Assembly (NCBI GenBank): GCA_933228895.1
Contig: OW121853.1
Coordinates: 76,926,645-76,990,644, forward strand
Origin: Platycnemis pennipes
Taxonomy: Eukaryota; Arthropoda; Insecta; Odonata; Platycnemididae
Direction: 5' to 3'
DNA: 64,000 nucleotides
Below the pieces are notes generated by a model. The model worked only from the letters and a program-made list of their open reading frames with translations, had not been told where the DNA came from and ran no database searches. The translations under genes and the position numbers were made by a program. Of the stretch, positions 11,346-23,197 are shown piece by piece. Position 1 is the first letter of the stretch. Every line of letters begins with the position of its first letter.

Positions 11346-14060
11346 CAAATGATAAAGGTGATGCTCATGTGAATTAATAAATCAATAATAGTGTCGATAA
11401 ATGAATGGATAATTACTTATGAAAACTGCCTGTACATTCATGATAAATATTTGATTCTTTGAAAGCGCCACGTAATTTAAGGGGGGTTTGGATAATGTTT
11501 AGGAAAGTTATAAGGGAGAAAGTGGGGGGTAAGTGTAAAAATCAGAGTTACGTAATGTATGGATGGTACTTTCTTCATATCAGTTTGGTATTTGGATATG
11601 TGGTATAATAATCCTGATATAATAGTGCGTGCGTGCAGTAGCGCGCGAGATGTGTGGATCAAATAGTGAAGGATGTAAAAATTTAATAATTATATTTTCA
11701 TGTCAAAGGTTATCGGATTGTAGAAAAGAGTGTACTAAGCCCTTTCAAACCAAACTGAAGACAGATGAGCAACGATTATGAACGATGGGTGATAAAAACG
11801 CAAGCATTAGGTATTGCTAACATTCATTTTCACATATTTTTCAAAGTACTATGTACATTTATACCACCCGTGCCATTAATCACATCATTCATAACTATTC
11901 TGGGGAATGAAATACGTCTCGCGGAAAATTCTTGTCTTTCCTCAATTTCAGTTTCTACGTTGCTCTAAAAATTACCATTATCCTTCAAGACCTTGAAGCT
12001 AAGGGCAATTGAAAAACTCCAGGAATGAGAATACCCCATTGTTCATGTCATAGTCATTTATTGCCGAAGATCAAATCGTTATACCCGTATCACGTATTGT
12101 TTAATCTCTAGTCTTCCCAAGTCGGATGATTCCATTTCTATTTTTAAAATATGAGACACTCGGAAAATTCTAGACCTCGTTAAGTTGGAATTTAACCGTG
12201 TATTGTGTCCCGGAACTGGTAATCACTCCGAAAGTGTGATATATCTAAAAGCATTCCATTTTCCTCAGCGTTCACACTGTTTTTAAAACATAATCTTTAA
12301 CGCAAAAAAAAACGAAAATTCAGCAAAAGTCTCCCGAGTTTTTATGCATTCATTACTCTCGTGATCCTGCCAAGTATTATAATTACCGATCTTTAAAATC
12401 ACCCAAAGGAATGATTGAACAAAATATTTTGCAGTTGACCTACCGTATTTACTTTGCGTAAAATGTTAGAATATATTTTTGGTTTCCTTAAGGATATTAC
12501 GAGCAACTAGATGCGTTCCAAAAAACAGAGCGGAAAGTATGGAATGAAGATAAATCATATGATGGTAATGAGCAAAAAGGTTGAGACGAAATTTAAAAGT
12601 AGGCGGTCAGGAACGAGATCTAATGGAACAATTTATCTGCCTGTGTAGTAAGCTTGAGGAAAAGGCAGCTTTTCAAAGTCCGAGGACGAATTGCGTTGGC
12701 GAAAGTGGCTATTTTCATCTACATCTACGCGATACCCTGCAAGCCACCGCGAGGGTGTGTGATGTATTTCACTCATAGAAGGGAATTAATGACAGGGTCG
12801 ATAGTAACAACAATAAAATTTCGTTATTGGAGCGAGATTGAGACAAAACTGTCCCTTCTGCCATCTAACCCCTCGTCAAAATAAATACCTAAAACATAAG
12901 AAAGTCATTACTTAAAACAGTTATAACATGAGGTTACAGGAAATAAATTATTAAAACATTAAAAGATATAATTCGAGGAGTTAAAGAATGATAAATGAAC
13001 CAAAAGAAATATATACAAAACATGTCAATGTTAAACCACGTGTGTAAATGGTGCGTGAAAGAATTGAAAACTGTGGGGAAAACGTGAGGATTATTATGCT
13101 TACATCCTTTACGCAAATCCCATAGCAGAAAAACATCCACATAAAAACGGGTGTGTGTAAAACCTGCGAAATCCTGCTGATAGTAAATCTAGTGTTTAAA
13201 AACAACTTAAATGTAATAGTATGTACATAGGAAAATTCGATGGGCAGGACGTAAAGAAAAGACGAGCCAAAAAGCTGATACTGATCATGGCATTGTGAGT
13301 AGCGGAAACGTGGACTTCGATAAAAGAAAATGAGGGAGAGTTTTTACTTATTAGATGTGGGTGCGGAAAAGTCCTGGTACGGAATCACGGATGCATCTTT
13401 TGCGTTATCGCTATCTGTATCGATAACACTCACCCCTAGAGTAGCGCAGGGTTAACAACAACCGTCTATAAAATTCGCTTCACTGATTGTGATAAGCAAT
13501 TTGAAGTGCTGCGCGAAAAATGAAGAATGGAGATCTAGTTCTCTCTGACAGAAGACAAAGAAAAGAATAACGACAACTCTAGCGCACGCCGTATGAAGAT
13601 CCATGATCCAGGCCCTGCGTGTGGTTTGTGAGAAAAGGAAGTAGATTGAGGAAATAAGAATGTAGAATGAATGGGTGAATGGAGAGGGTAATAAAGGGCG
13701 AGGGTGTTTCGAAGGAAGTGATACAGAGAAGAATGTGGATGAGCTGGGCAGAGGGAGGATACTTTTGGATGCGGCGTCGAAGGGGATTTGAGAAACAAGG
13801 TCGGCCATGTTGGTAGGCACGGGCACATTGGAATACTACTCGCGATACTCGCGGATATAGTTTCACAGTAAAACTAAGAGCAGTGAGATGAATAATGGAA
13901 TGAATTTTAAAAATTTGTCAAATTCATGAACGGTAGAAAGTGCACAGGCACGCAAGCAACCGCCAAATATGTAGTTTCAATAGGTAAATTGTAACCAAAT
14001 TCTAGGTATAAAAATTATCTCCCAGTGGAATCAAATGCATTTATACCCTCCTTAAATAGC
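11346..14060. other. Mostly unassigned sequence
   Basis: Apart from a LINE-A 3' terminus at 12710-12778 nothing is recognised. At 13452-13866 the minus strand is open in all three frames because of composition. One frame begins in a good start context (CCAACATGGCCGAC, about 13812) and runs 118 codons to a stop at 13452, but it has no family features and I treat it as unproven. Confidence 0.4.
12710..12778 (-). mobile_element. LINE-A 3' terminal fragment
   Basis: About 70 bp matching only the tail and 3' hairpin of LINE-A (plus-strand word GATACCCTGCAAGCCACCGC). Comparable in size with the 74-bp insertion at 16966-17039. Target duplication not identified. Confidence 0.65.
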
Positions 14061-14064
14061 CTTA

Positions 14065-14305
14065 AGGCCGCTTTACACGATACAATTTTTGTACAATTTC
14101 TTGTGCAAACGCTTGTATAAATTTATAGTTACCTGAACGAAATTGTATGTTTGTCTGAATGGAATTAGAACAGGTTCTACTTCCCGTTCAGTCATTCAGA
14201 CAATCGAACAAGCATTCGTACAATTTGCCGCTTTACACGGTACAATTTACTCAAAAAGAGTTTGTACAAGAAATTGTACAAAAAATTGTGTCGTGTAAAG
14301 CGGCC
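14065..14305. mobile_element. Element F: Harbinger-like MITE with long inverted repeats
   Basis: Inverted ends starting AGGCCGCTTTACACG extend about 45 bp with only a few differences and are flanked by TTA on both sides (14062-14064 and 14306-14308), which suits PIF/Harbinger. The interior repeats TTGTACAATT-like words in both orientations. A second internal copy of GCCGCTTTACACGGTACAAT lies near 14229-14248. No coding capacity. Confidence 0.8.
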
Positions 14306-14739
14306 TTTATAAACATAACAGATGAAATTAGGGTACTACTTCATAGTTATTTTTGTCTTGCTACGCATTCCGTCTGCATGAGATGCCATATAAAACACTA
14401 TGTTTCGTGTCGAGGAGGTGGGGTCTAATCCTTCCCAAGCTCCCCCATTCTTTCTTCATTTGTCACTCGCAGGTAATCATGCCTATTGCGCCTCCAGTAC
14501 ATTCTAATTTCCTCGGTAAAACAGGAGGAAATATGATGGCAGGTTTTCTCCCCGTGTTTCATTTAGTCGACATTGGAACCAGTAGTGTTAAAAACATTAG
14601 GATTTTTCACTAGTCGCTAATGCGTATCTGATTGAAGTCACACCGTACCGAATATCCATATGGAGGTACATACTATGTAGATTTACATGAATTCTTGTAG
14701 AAAAAATACTGAAATTCTTCGCTGACATGATTTCATCAT

Positions 14740-15290
14740 CATCAAGGGCCAACAATCCTAGGATTGGTTTGACGCAGCCCTCCACTCGATTCTTCTATCG
14801 GCCAACCTCTTCATATTAACGTAGCTCCTCTCTTTCACGTTCTTTACGACCTGTTCTATGTAATTCATACGAGACCTGCCTTTTCCATTCTTCCCGTACA
14901 CTTTCCTTCGACTATTATCTTCATCAGGCCATCGTGTCTTAAGATATGTTCGATTAGATTGTCCCGTCTTCTTTTTATAGTTTTCAGCAGATTTCTCTTT
15001 TCTCCCACTCTTCTTAGGACTTCTTAATTTGTCACTCGGTATAGCCATTTCATCTTCACCATTCATCGATAGCACAATATTTCGAATGCTTCCACCCAGG
15101 AATGACAGGATTTTAGCATATGATTTTCGATGACCCCGCAGAAATAGCGTGACGTTGTACAAACGTCCAGGCGAAGAGGGCATGTGATAAAAAAAGGATC
15201 TTATTACTGCTGGATATACAAGCGTGGAAATGAAGAAACACTTCATTAGAACAGATTTCTGAAGCACGCTTCTTTATGGCAGTGAGACAT
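14740..15290 (-). pseudogene. RTE-B retrotransposon C-terminus (minus)
   Basis: Minus-strand translation 14758-15267 is open but shifted in places; recognisable family parts are GKGRSRMNYIEQVVKNVKER and YVNMKRLADRRIEWRAASNQ near the 3' end. It lies head to head with the plus-strand copy at 15330-15675. Upstream residues are scrambled by indels. Confidence 0.75.
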
Positions 15291-15329
15291 TGACGGTGAG
15301 AGCAGGAGAGTAGTCAGGGCAGGAAAAAT

Positions 15330-15675
15330 TGGTATTTCATTGTCATAACAGAAGAATTATGAAAATAAAATTTAGATCGATCAGGTTACCAATAAATAAG
15401 TCCTGAGAAGAGTGGGAGAAGGAAGAAGTCTTATGAAGATTTTAAGAAGAAGACGAGACTACTTAATGAGCATCTTCTTGAGACATGATGGCCAGATAAA
15501 GACGATCGTCGAAGGAAAAGTGAATGGAAAGAAAGGAAAAGCAGGACTTGGGTGAGAAATATGGAGCAAGTTGTTAAGGACGCGAAAGAGGAGAACTATT
15601 GGAATATATGAGGTTAGTCAAAAGGTGCTTCAAGTACAAATTTGCTTCAAACCAATCTAAGGATTGTTGAGTGAT
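15330..15675 (+). pseudogene. RTE-B retrotransposon 3' end (plus), shared by units 1 and 2
   Basis: Plus-strand fragment of the same C-terminal region as 8316-8890, ending in CAAACCAATCTAAGGATTG and a TGATGATGATGA tail. Nearly the same fragment opens unit 2 at 27195-27560, so the insertion predates the duplication. Confidence 0.75.
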
Positions 15676-16057
15676 GATGATGATAACAGCTCGTTATCAA
15701 CCGAACTATGGTTTTTTCTAATAATTGTCTTTTAGCCCTAGAAATATTTCCCACGGATAGCAATACGTTGCAAACTTACCCTTAGGCGAGGTTTTCTCCC
15801 ACCTGCACTCCGCTTTTTCTCCTGTCCAGATGTCTTCATGTTTCCTCTCTGAATCTTCTACTCAGTCTCGCCCTGCTTATATGCGCGTGGATAATGAAAA
15901 AAGGAGTCGATTTTGTTCCTCATCAATCCTTTTATTATTTACTCTGGAGCTTGTTTCTCGTTGTCCAACAGCGTTCCAAGAAATAACAAACAACGTGCAT
16001 TGCCCAAAAAATTATGGAATCCTCTAAGAGCTCATAGTGGAGCTCTTAGAGCTTATA

Positions 16058-16088
16058 GAGCAAGCCCAAGCATGGCTTGGGCTTGCTC
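16058..16088. repeat. Perfect 14-bp-arm hairpin
   Basis: Arms GAGCAAGCCCAAGC (16058-16071) and GCTTGGGCTTGCTC (16075-16088) around ATG, followed by repeated TTGGCTCGTTGG words to about 16135. Unit 2 at 27935-27985 lacks most of this expansion. Confidence 0.8.
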
Positions 16089-16639
16089 GTTGGTTGGCTT
16101 TGGCTCGTTGGTTGGCCTTGGGTTGGCTTGTTCGTCTAAGCAAACCACTAACACTCCCACATTACTTCCTGGGAATTATCCTGTAATAACGTAAATAATA
16201 ACAGGAAAAGGCCAAACTCCTCTCGACAGCTGTTTTACTGAAAAAAATTAAAAGCCACCCATCGCTAGCCTTCAATAGGTTGAGAGGTTGTAGCAATAAG
16301 GGTAAGCGAAATTTGGTATTGGAGGGTGATTGGAAAGAATCGGGAATTTTCCAGGGAGCTAAGGAAGGGTGGGGAGAACTCCGTTGTCGGAATTAGCTTA
16401 ATCTTGACGATGGGTGACAAGGAGTCTAACACACAGCACAAAAGAGGGCTCACCGATGAAAAACTCACCAGTGGAAAATGAAAAGCTTGGATTTAGGTTT
16501 TAAGCGATGGATGAAGGACGGGAAGGCGAGTTTTTTTTTGGAAAAGGAGGATGCTGGAAATTTCGATTTGGTGACTGGAAGGGAGAAGCTTAGGTTCGTG
16601 GGGAGAGAGAGGTTTGAATTTGGTGAGTGGGAATGAATT

Positions 16640-17280
16640 AGGTTTCATCAAAGAATTAGACAGTTTGCAGCGAGGTTTGTTAAAAGATTTTACGGTAGGT
16701 TTAGCAGTGTAACAGAATTAGTAGAAGAATTAGGCTGGGAATTATTATTAGATTGCGGGTTAAAGTAGAGATTAATAGAAATGCAGAAATTTAAAAGGGA
16801 TAGCTGTACCGAAGAGGTTAGATATATTTCAAAACCCCGGCGTATAATACTAGATTCGACAAGATAAGTAAGATTAGATATATTTATTGTCGTACCGATG
16901 GATTCAAAATTAATTTTTTTCCGCGTACTTTAAGAGAACACAATAGGCAGCATAGCGAAGGGATACATCTACATCTACATAATACCCTGCAAGCCACCAC
17001 AAGGGTGTGTGGCAGGGGGTGATTGCTCACCAAACTACAGGATAGGTAGGTGAAATATCATTTGAGTAGTATGAAGTGCATGATGCATATATTAACAGCC
17101 AATCTCTTTATTACTATGTAGATATCAATCAACTAGCTGCATGTGACCCTATTACATAGCATATTTCCATGTAGTAGCCTGTTTGCATGTCAATAGTGCA
17201 TGTTTGGTGTTCTTCATCCCCTGCCACACACCCTTCCGGTGGCTTTCAGGGTATTGCGTAGATGTAAATGAGTGTTTATG
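16640..17280 (+). pseudogene. LINE-A 3' end with RT C-terminus (plus)
   Basis: The plus strand encodes RQFAARFVKRFYGRFSSVTE and LVEELGWELLLDCGLK, then after stops FFPRTLREHNRQ at about 16916-16951, the closing motif of CR1/Jockey-group reverse transcriptases. The 3' UTR runs to 17280 and ends with the family's hairpin (CCCTGCCACACACC paired with a GGTGGCTTTCAGGG-like arm) and the tail GTAGATGTA. It is interrupted by a 74-bp insertion at 16966-17039. Unit 2 has the orthologous copy at 32230-33265. Confidence 0.8.
16966..17039 (-). mobile_element. 74-bp LINE-A 3'-end insertion
   Basis: Contains only the tail (complement of ATGTAGATGTAGATG) and the 3' hairpin of LINE-A in minus orientation. Flanked by GGATA on both sides (16961-16965 and 17040-17044). 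Unit 2 has the uninterrupted site at 32484-32496 (AAGGGATAGGTAG). This is an extremely short but cleanly flanked retro-insertion. Confidence 0.8.
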
Positions 17281-17313
17281 TACGGAAATCGTTGCAGTGT
17301 CCAGTTTCTGAGT

Positions 17314-17600
17314 CAGGGGCGTCGAAAATATTTTCGCTGGGGGGGGGGGCAGCACCCTTGAAAAAGGCCCAGCGCCTAAGAAAAGGGCCCGCATTCTTTG
17401 CAGATAGGAGGATGTAGAGACTAGAATTTTGCTAAAAGGGCACATGAAGGCGTGAGAATATGTGTCAGAAGGGAAAAAAGAGCAAGCTGGAAACAAGTGA
17501 AATTTAATTTCTGTTCATGAAGACCACTCATTTCTCAAGGGCCCGGGGCATATTCTGGGGGGCCTTCGACCCTTCCTGCCCCCCACTTCCGACGCCGTTG
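17314..17600. mobile_element. Element K copy 1: hAT-type MITE
   Basis: Inverted ends CAGGGGCGTCG and the complement of CAACGGCGTCGGAA. Flanking 8-mers TTCTGAGT (17306-17313) and GTCTGAGC (17601-17608) agree at 6 of 8 positions, in keeping with an old hAT duplication. Non-coding, with a G-rich left part. The orthologous insertion is at 33298-33592. Confidence 0.75.
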
Positions 17601-18191
17601 GTCTGAGCGTCCAAAAACTTCCGTTTAAAATTTCGGCAGGAATCAAAGACGTCGGTAAGGATGTTGACCAGGTAATTTTTTTGTGTGGTAGAGGGGGGAG
17701 GCCTTTTCCGAACAAGATTATTTCGTTCGACGTTAGGTAGAGGTGAGGAAAGATTTAACACCACTTGTTCTGGTGAGGCGGGGGTTTTCCTTCGGTCTGA
17801 CTCTCAGGTAGGGTGATTGTTTTGAGGAACACGCTTCGGGAAACACTGAGTCGTTTGTGGGAGAGAGGAGTCAAGATGGAGAAGGACCGCTAAGTCGAAT
17901 TGGCACAAGCACTCGTTCTAAGGTTCTACTTTGTGTAATCCCAGTCGAATTCCCTATCAGCACTCACTGAGAGCTCTACATGTGTAGACTACTCCTCGTA
18001 ATGGCCACCACAAGCGGACGTGAAAATATAGCACGAGTAATTGACGATTATTACCATTTACCATGTCTTTATTAGGTCGCAAACTATGACGACGTCAGGA
18101 GAAATGTGCCAATGTTGACCAACTTGTGGAATTATTTCAACTAAAGGAGACATGCTGATCTGGATTAGTATTACAATACGGGTTATTTTTT

Positions 18192-19555
18192 TCTCAGATC
18201 TCTTACGGCAGTCTCAGTCGTCAAAACGTCTGCAGTCACCGAATCCCTGACCCTGTTAAGAACCCGCGAATACTTCACCAGCATTATTAGTCGGGAAAAC
18301 ACGGGATCATTCTTGTTGACGTTCATAGACGTTTGATTCACTTTCAAACTTGGCAATTCAATTAAAACGTTACCCGTAATGAACAATCATTTCACGGAGA
18401 ATGTGGTTAAAAACTTGATCTCCCATGTTGGACGCGAAAAATACGTACGTCACTGTCTAAAATTATATCTTATTAATTGAATTTTATCCGTCAGCGCTCC
18501 ATAGTGAACTGGGCATTTTACTATGTTGCTTGTATCCATAAGATTTTTCACAAATGTTTACAGGACATTCATTTGATTTCTGCATGAGCTTCCGATCTGC
18601 TATTCTGAAATTGTTATACACAGTTAAATAGACATACTCTAAACCCATCATTCATAACACCTTTTCACAAAGCTACTTGCCTGCCTTCCACTGCACATTA
18701 TCTAATTTCGAAATCCAACCGACCTCATCTGCATGCCATAAGTCTGCCTGATTATAATGATAATTCCGATTCAGCCTCATAATTCTGTGTGGGGACAAAC
18801 TAGCGGAAAGTAAGACAGCAGATTTCTCGCAACGTATTTTCACCGAGTATTTTTTTTCAATAAACACATTTCCGTGTGTTTCATCTTTAAATTGCCCGGA
18901 TTTATATTCTGCACGATGCGTGATCGGTAAGCGTATCGGGAGTACATCACGGAATCGACTCTAAAGTATGTGCTAACATCACAAATTGCTGTAACCCACT
19001 TTTTCTTCTCAAATCTCTTACTACCCCTTATGGTAACAATCGCAAAAAAAAAGTTACCCAGATTATGAAAAATTTCCAACTCCCTAGTGAATCTCTATGT
19101 AGATAATAAAAATTATTCACGTGCATTGCTTAGCATTCGAAAACACCTTGGATTTTGTATTGGTAATCTACAAGAGGGTAAATTTCAATGCTCACCCCTT
19201 CGCCCCTCTGGTTGCCTCCTCGTCTGCGCGCCTTCATTGCTTCCGACCGCAGATGTCCGGACTTGAGACGGGCAGAGTACCGAGCTCAAACCTCTTTCTT
19301 CTCACTCGTTCTTTCCTCAACTGGATTGACTCCTTGGAGTGCCCGCTCCTTAAATACTCCTCGCCGAATGCGAATACGGGAGTTAACTCTTCCCCTACCG
19401 ATGCGAGATTATTAACTCCGTCGTCTGTTGTCCCTGTCGCGACGCAATTCGTGCAATAACAAACATCGGACAATACCCAAGTTGAAAAATGCTCTCCCCG
19501 GGATATCGTCGGCATTTCACCGCTCAGGGTCGGCTTACTATTTACTACCATACAA
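18192..19555. mobile_element. Element U copy 2, with 10-bp flanking repeats
   Basis: Bounded by GTTATTTTTT at 18182-18191 and 19556-19565. Unit 2 has the empty site near 34971-34985. The 1364-bp body recurs at 43630-44965 and partly at 9275-10590. No open frame is shared by the copies. A CTCCTTAAATACTCC word near 19348 could be a TATA-like site, which would suit a solo LTR, but no TG...CA ends or tRNA primer site were identified. Class unknown. Confidence 0.7.
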
Positions 19556-19774
19556 GTTATTTTTTATCATTCCAGTCATCTGAAATTAAATGACCATATA
19601 AAGGCGTATCAGACTGAACATTGTGCAAGTACTTGATGTTCATTTCAAATTGAAAATAGTAGTAAATTTCCACATATTATATTTAAATAACTTAACCGAC
19701 CATGGTTTCAGCGCGCAGTACCATTATCGAGGTACAAATATTCGCAAAACTTCACCATATATACCAAGAAATTA

Positions 19775-20470
19775 ACCTTTGAAAAGAAAACCTTTGAAAC
19801 GATTCCTCGGATTGGAGTTGACGACATTGTTATTCGTCATTCCAATTCTGTTCGTAACTTGGATATTATCATGAATAACAGCTTGTCATGGCACGACCAG
19901 GTTAATACCATTTCTAATAGAGTTCATGGAATATTATATAAGCTTAAAACTCAGAGAAGAATTCTACCCTTGCACACTAGAAAAACGTTAATTACCGCGC
20001 TAATTTTTCCTCAATTTGATTACTGTACTCTAGTACTCGGTGACCTTTCGCATGAACTGAATAAGAAATTTCAAAGGCTACAAAATTCCTGCATTCGGTT
20101 CATTTTCAACCTTCGCAGGGGCGAGCACATTTCATCATACTGCAGAGAAAAGCTCCTTTGGATGAATATTCCATCTAGAAGGAAATATCTGCTGTGTGCT
20201 TTTTTATTTTTTTTATTTGAAAATAAAAAACCGACATACCTCCTGGACCTTTTTCATCATCCACCTGAAAGTAGGACAATGTTAACAAGAAGTAACCCAT
20301 CCAGCCTTTACTTACCTGCTCACAGACCTATAATGTACCACCATTCCTTCATTGTTACATCTACCCACATGTGGAACTCATTGCCTAATGAATTAAAAAC
20401 CTGCAGTAAAGTGCACACCTTTAAAAACAAATGTTTTAATCTCATTTTTAACCTGAATTCACGTAAATAA
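19775..20470 (+). CDS. Reverse transcriptase C-terminal domain (partial, 5' truncated)
   Basis: Open for 231 codons from the insertion edge to a TAA at 20468-20470; a first ATG is at 19859, but the frame is open upstream and the true start lies in lost sequence. It encodes the region after the catalytic palm: TIPRIGVDDIVIRHSNSVRN, LTALIFPQFDYC-like thumb residues (ALIFPQFDYCTLVLGD) and the ending THMWNSLPNELKTCSKVHTF. The catalytic Asp-Asp box is absent, so it cannot act alone. The intact frame suggests the insertion is young. May belong to the family of 1-375. Confidence 0.85.
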   Translation, partial: TFEKKTFETIPRIGVDDIVIRHSNSVRNLDIIMNNSLSWHDQVNTISNRVHGILYKLKTQRRILPLHTRKTLITALIFPQFDYCTLVLGDLSHELNKKFQRLQNSCIRFIFNLRRGEHISSYCREKLLWMNIPSRRKYLLCAFLFFLFENKKPTYLLDLFHHPPESRTMLTRSNPSSLYLPAHRPIMYHHSFIVTSTHMWNSLPNELKTCSKVHTFKNKCFNLIFNLNSRK

Positions 20471-20741
20471 TCGTACTGAAATTTGTCTCTAATGTTTCTG
20501 TTAAACTGTTTCTGCTGTTACTGTTAAATACTGTTTCTGTTGCTGTTAAAATACTGTTTCAACATTTGACTGAAACATTAAAATTTAGTGTTTTGCTAGT
20601 TTTGTTTTGCTATTGTGTAAAATAATTGAATTATGTATGGTATTTTTGCTCTTGAGGCAAATGTATAAATTTCTATTTTATTTTTTGTATTTGTTCCAGG
20701 GGAGAGAATGTCCCAGAACATTAAATAAAAATAATAATAAT
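19775..20741 (+). mobile_element. 5'-truncated LINE insertion (CR1/Jockey group)
   Basis: Starts abruptly inside an RT reading frame after GAAATTA and ends in a short 3' tail of AAT repeats followed by AATTA. Unit 2 has the empty site at 35079-35090 (CAGAAATTAGGTCAG). The probable target duplication is AATTA. 5' truncation and a microsatellite tail fit target-primed reverse transcription. Confidence 0.85.
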
Positions 20742-21636
20742 AATTAGGTCAGTAAAGGGGGGGGGCGGAGAGGGGTATGTGAACAACAGAAAAGCCGTTG
20801 GTAATAATGGATTATGACGTAATTCGTTTGGTCTTCTTTAGCATACATGAGGAATGGTCGGGTACTCACCTGTTCTCCTCGGGTAAAACCCATCTGTTTT
20901 GTGTTTAATGTTTCCTCATACTTCATGGTACCGTCGCTGATTGTTGATTAGTCAGGCATTTCTTGAAATATGTAAATTTACATTTCCCTAGCATGCATGA
21001 GTAAATAATGGTAATACATGCTTCATGAACTACAGACAATGATATGGAATAAGTATTTTTTATCTGGCTGAACTTTTTCCAATAGTTCATTTCCATGTGT
21101 TTATTTAAAATTAGTTCAAGTCTGCCAAGAAATTCACCAATCATCGATTACTTCTAATTCCTTTCCAAGCGACTTCTAATCATCATTATTTCTAATAACC
21201 CTACACTACAGCATCCTCACCAAAACAACAAATCCTAATGCCTAATACACTGGGTAATGATTATCGCTGACTAGTAATCAAAGTGTCTCGGTAATACGAA
21301 AGACGAGCATGCCAAAATCTAGAGGTGCGGGGTGTATGGAATAAAATGTGATACGTTCGAAACCGTGTGCAGAATTGGTCAGACGGGCGGGGATTTTATG
21401 ACCAGGATAACGACGTGAGAAGAAAAAACCCTAGATTGCTTGTGTCCTATTGGACAAGAAAATTTAAATTAAACCTCCAAATACGTCTAAATATTTTCCT
21501 CGAAATTTACGTGTGCTCTGCATTTTTTTTCTCCAACATACTACCCCAATAGCTCATCCTGTGTCCTGATTATTTAAATAACATTGAAATGCACTATTTT
21601 TCTGTCGAACGATACACAGAAGACTTGGAAAAATAT

Positions 21637-21929
21637 ATCGCCTAGGGTACTGGCTTCCCATCCCGTGGATCCGGATTCGATTCCCGGCAGTTTCGGATTT
21701 TTCAATGGCAAACCGGTCTCTACTTGAGTGCTTAGTGGAGGGAATTTCAGGTTCAGTACCCCGTCCGTCGGATGGGACGTTAAGCCGTGGTCCCCTTGGC
21801 GCCTGTAGGCTAATGCCGACGCCTGGTTTCTCTCCACCCTTCCTCCGTTCACTGAAAATTCCTACCATTATCCACATATGCTAAATGACATTAGCTGTCG
21901 GTCGCGCTCCCCTGAACGACTAACTAACT
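21637..21929 (+). mobile_element. SINE-1, full-length-like copy with target duplication
   Basis: tRNA-like head with A-box-like GCCTAGGGTACTGG and B box GGATTCGATTCCCGG (about 21668-21682), body with CCGTCCGTCGGATGGGACG, and tail ACTAACTAACTA. Flanked by AAAAATAT (21629-21636 and 21930-21937). Unit 2 shows the empty site near 35990-36015. Confidence 0.85.
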
Positions 21930-23068
21930 AAAAATATCGCTACCGGAATGGATTGATCACGCCACTACATTCTGGAACTGCATAGCGCATCATCGCGATC
22001 TTTGGATACACATTAGGACAATTATTTTATTGACATTTTTACCTACGGCTGAATTACTTCCTATATTTTTTTACCGCTACCAAACCAAAAAAAAATTCCA
22101 TTATGGAGAATGAATTTTTCACTCATTACGCATGCAGGGATTAAAGAAATCTCACTTGATGTGACGTGCTGAAAAAATGCTTTTTTTACTTTCCTAATTT
22201 TTGTCCAAAATAATATTATATTATGCTTCGAAAGAATTATCTCAGCAAATTAGCACTCGAATGCATGGAAGTCTCAATTGCGGTATATTAGGGGTAATAA
22301 CATCTGCAGATGTTCTCCATCTGCGATGTTGTTGAATACCAGTGCTGTATCACGCCTCTTTTATTTATCTAACTTGTCCAATCACCGTTTCTCTTGCGGT
22401 AGAAAATACACATCATCAATGGCAATAACCAAATCAGGAGAATTAATCCTAGTAAAAGTGCTGAATGCCCAAATCGTATGTCATAAGAAAGGTTGTAGGG
22501 AATATTTGATAACAAAAACAAAAATGCGAGACAAGAGAATTTATTAGAAGCTGCAAAAGCGATTAACAACGGGATACATAGACTATTAATTCGTTTCAAT
22601 TTGTTCTTTAGTTTCAGATTGCTCGCCCTTACAACAAAGATACTGTAAACATTTGTTTATTTTTAAATCTAATAACACTCAAAATTTCATTTTTAAATGA
22701 TGCATCAATTGTCCATCCATTTTGTCTCTTCTTACAGCGGTAGCGATGGCGATATCAAACAGGGGATATGATGACAAACTATTTTTATCGTACGTTTTTT
22801 CACAGGTTTTACCAAATACTATAGTGATAATATTTAAGGACGTTTTTCAGTCTTAATTTTAACAATTTCACTCAGACAAACTTCTTTCAGTTAGGAAGAT
22901 CTTTAAAATGTCTCTATATAATAACGGTGTCGTTCTATTCCCGATATACATAGTTTTTGCTCGAGATTGATGACGTTGTCTTACAATCCCTCATCTTCGT
23001 GGATGGAATGGTTCCCTCAAATTAGAGGTTTGAATGTCTTCCCTCTTTCTCTCTCTTGCTCGCCTTTT

Positions 23069-23146
23069 TCATTTTTCAATCCTCGTGGTCTGCCTCACGG
23101 TATCGATGCCCGCCTCTTCAAAGGACTCGAAACAGCAGGTCGGAAT
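23069..23146 (-). pseudogene. Exon-like block Y, unit 1 copy
   Basis: Minus strand, acceptor TTTTGCAG (ends at 23147) followed by IPTCCFESFEEAGIDTVRQT, TRIEK and a stop at 23069. Corresponds codon by codon to 38152-38286 over the first 23 residues. No donor site follows, so if real it would be a terminal exon. Confidence 0.5.
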
Positions 23147-23197
23147 CTGCAAAATGTCAACATAGATAGTCATGAACTATTTATGAGCGGGTGAGGG

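Noticed and set aside
13452..13866. Protein-coding gene on the minus strand
   Set aside because: All three frames are open because of base composition; no family motif, splice signals or repeat-independent support. Kept only as a note under the 11346-14060 entry.
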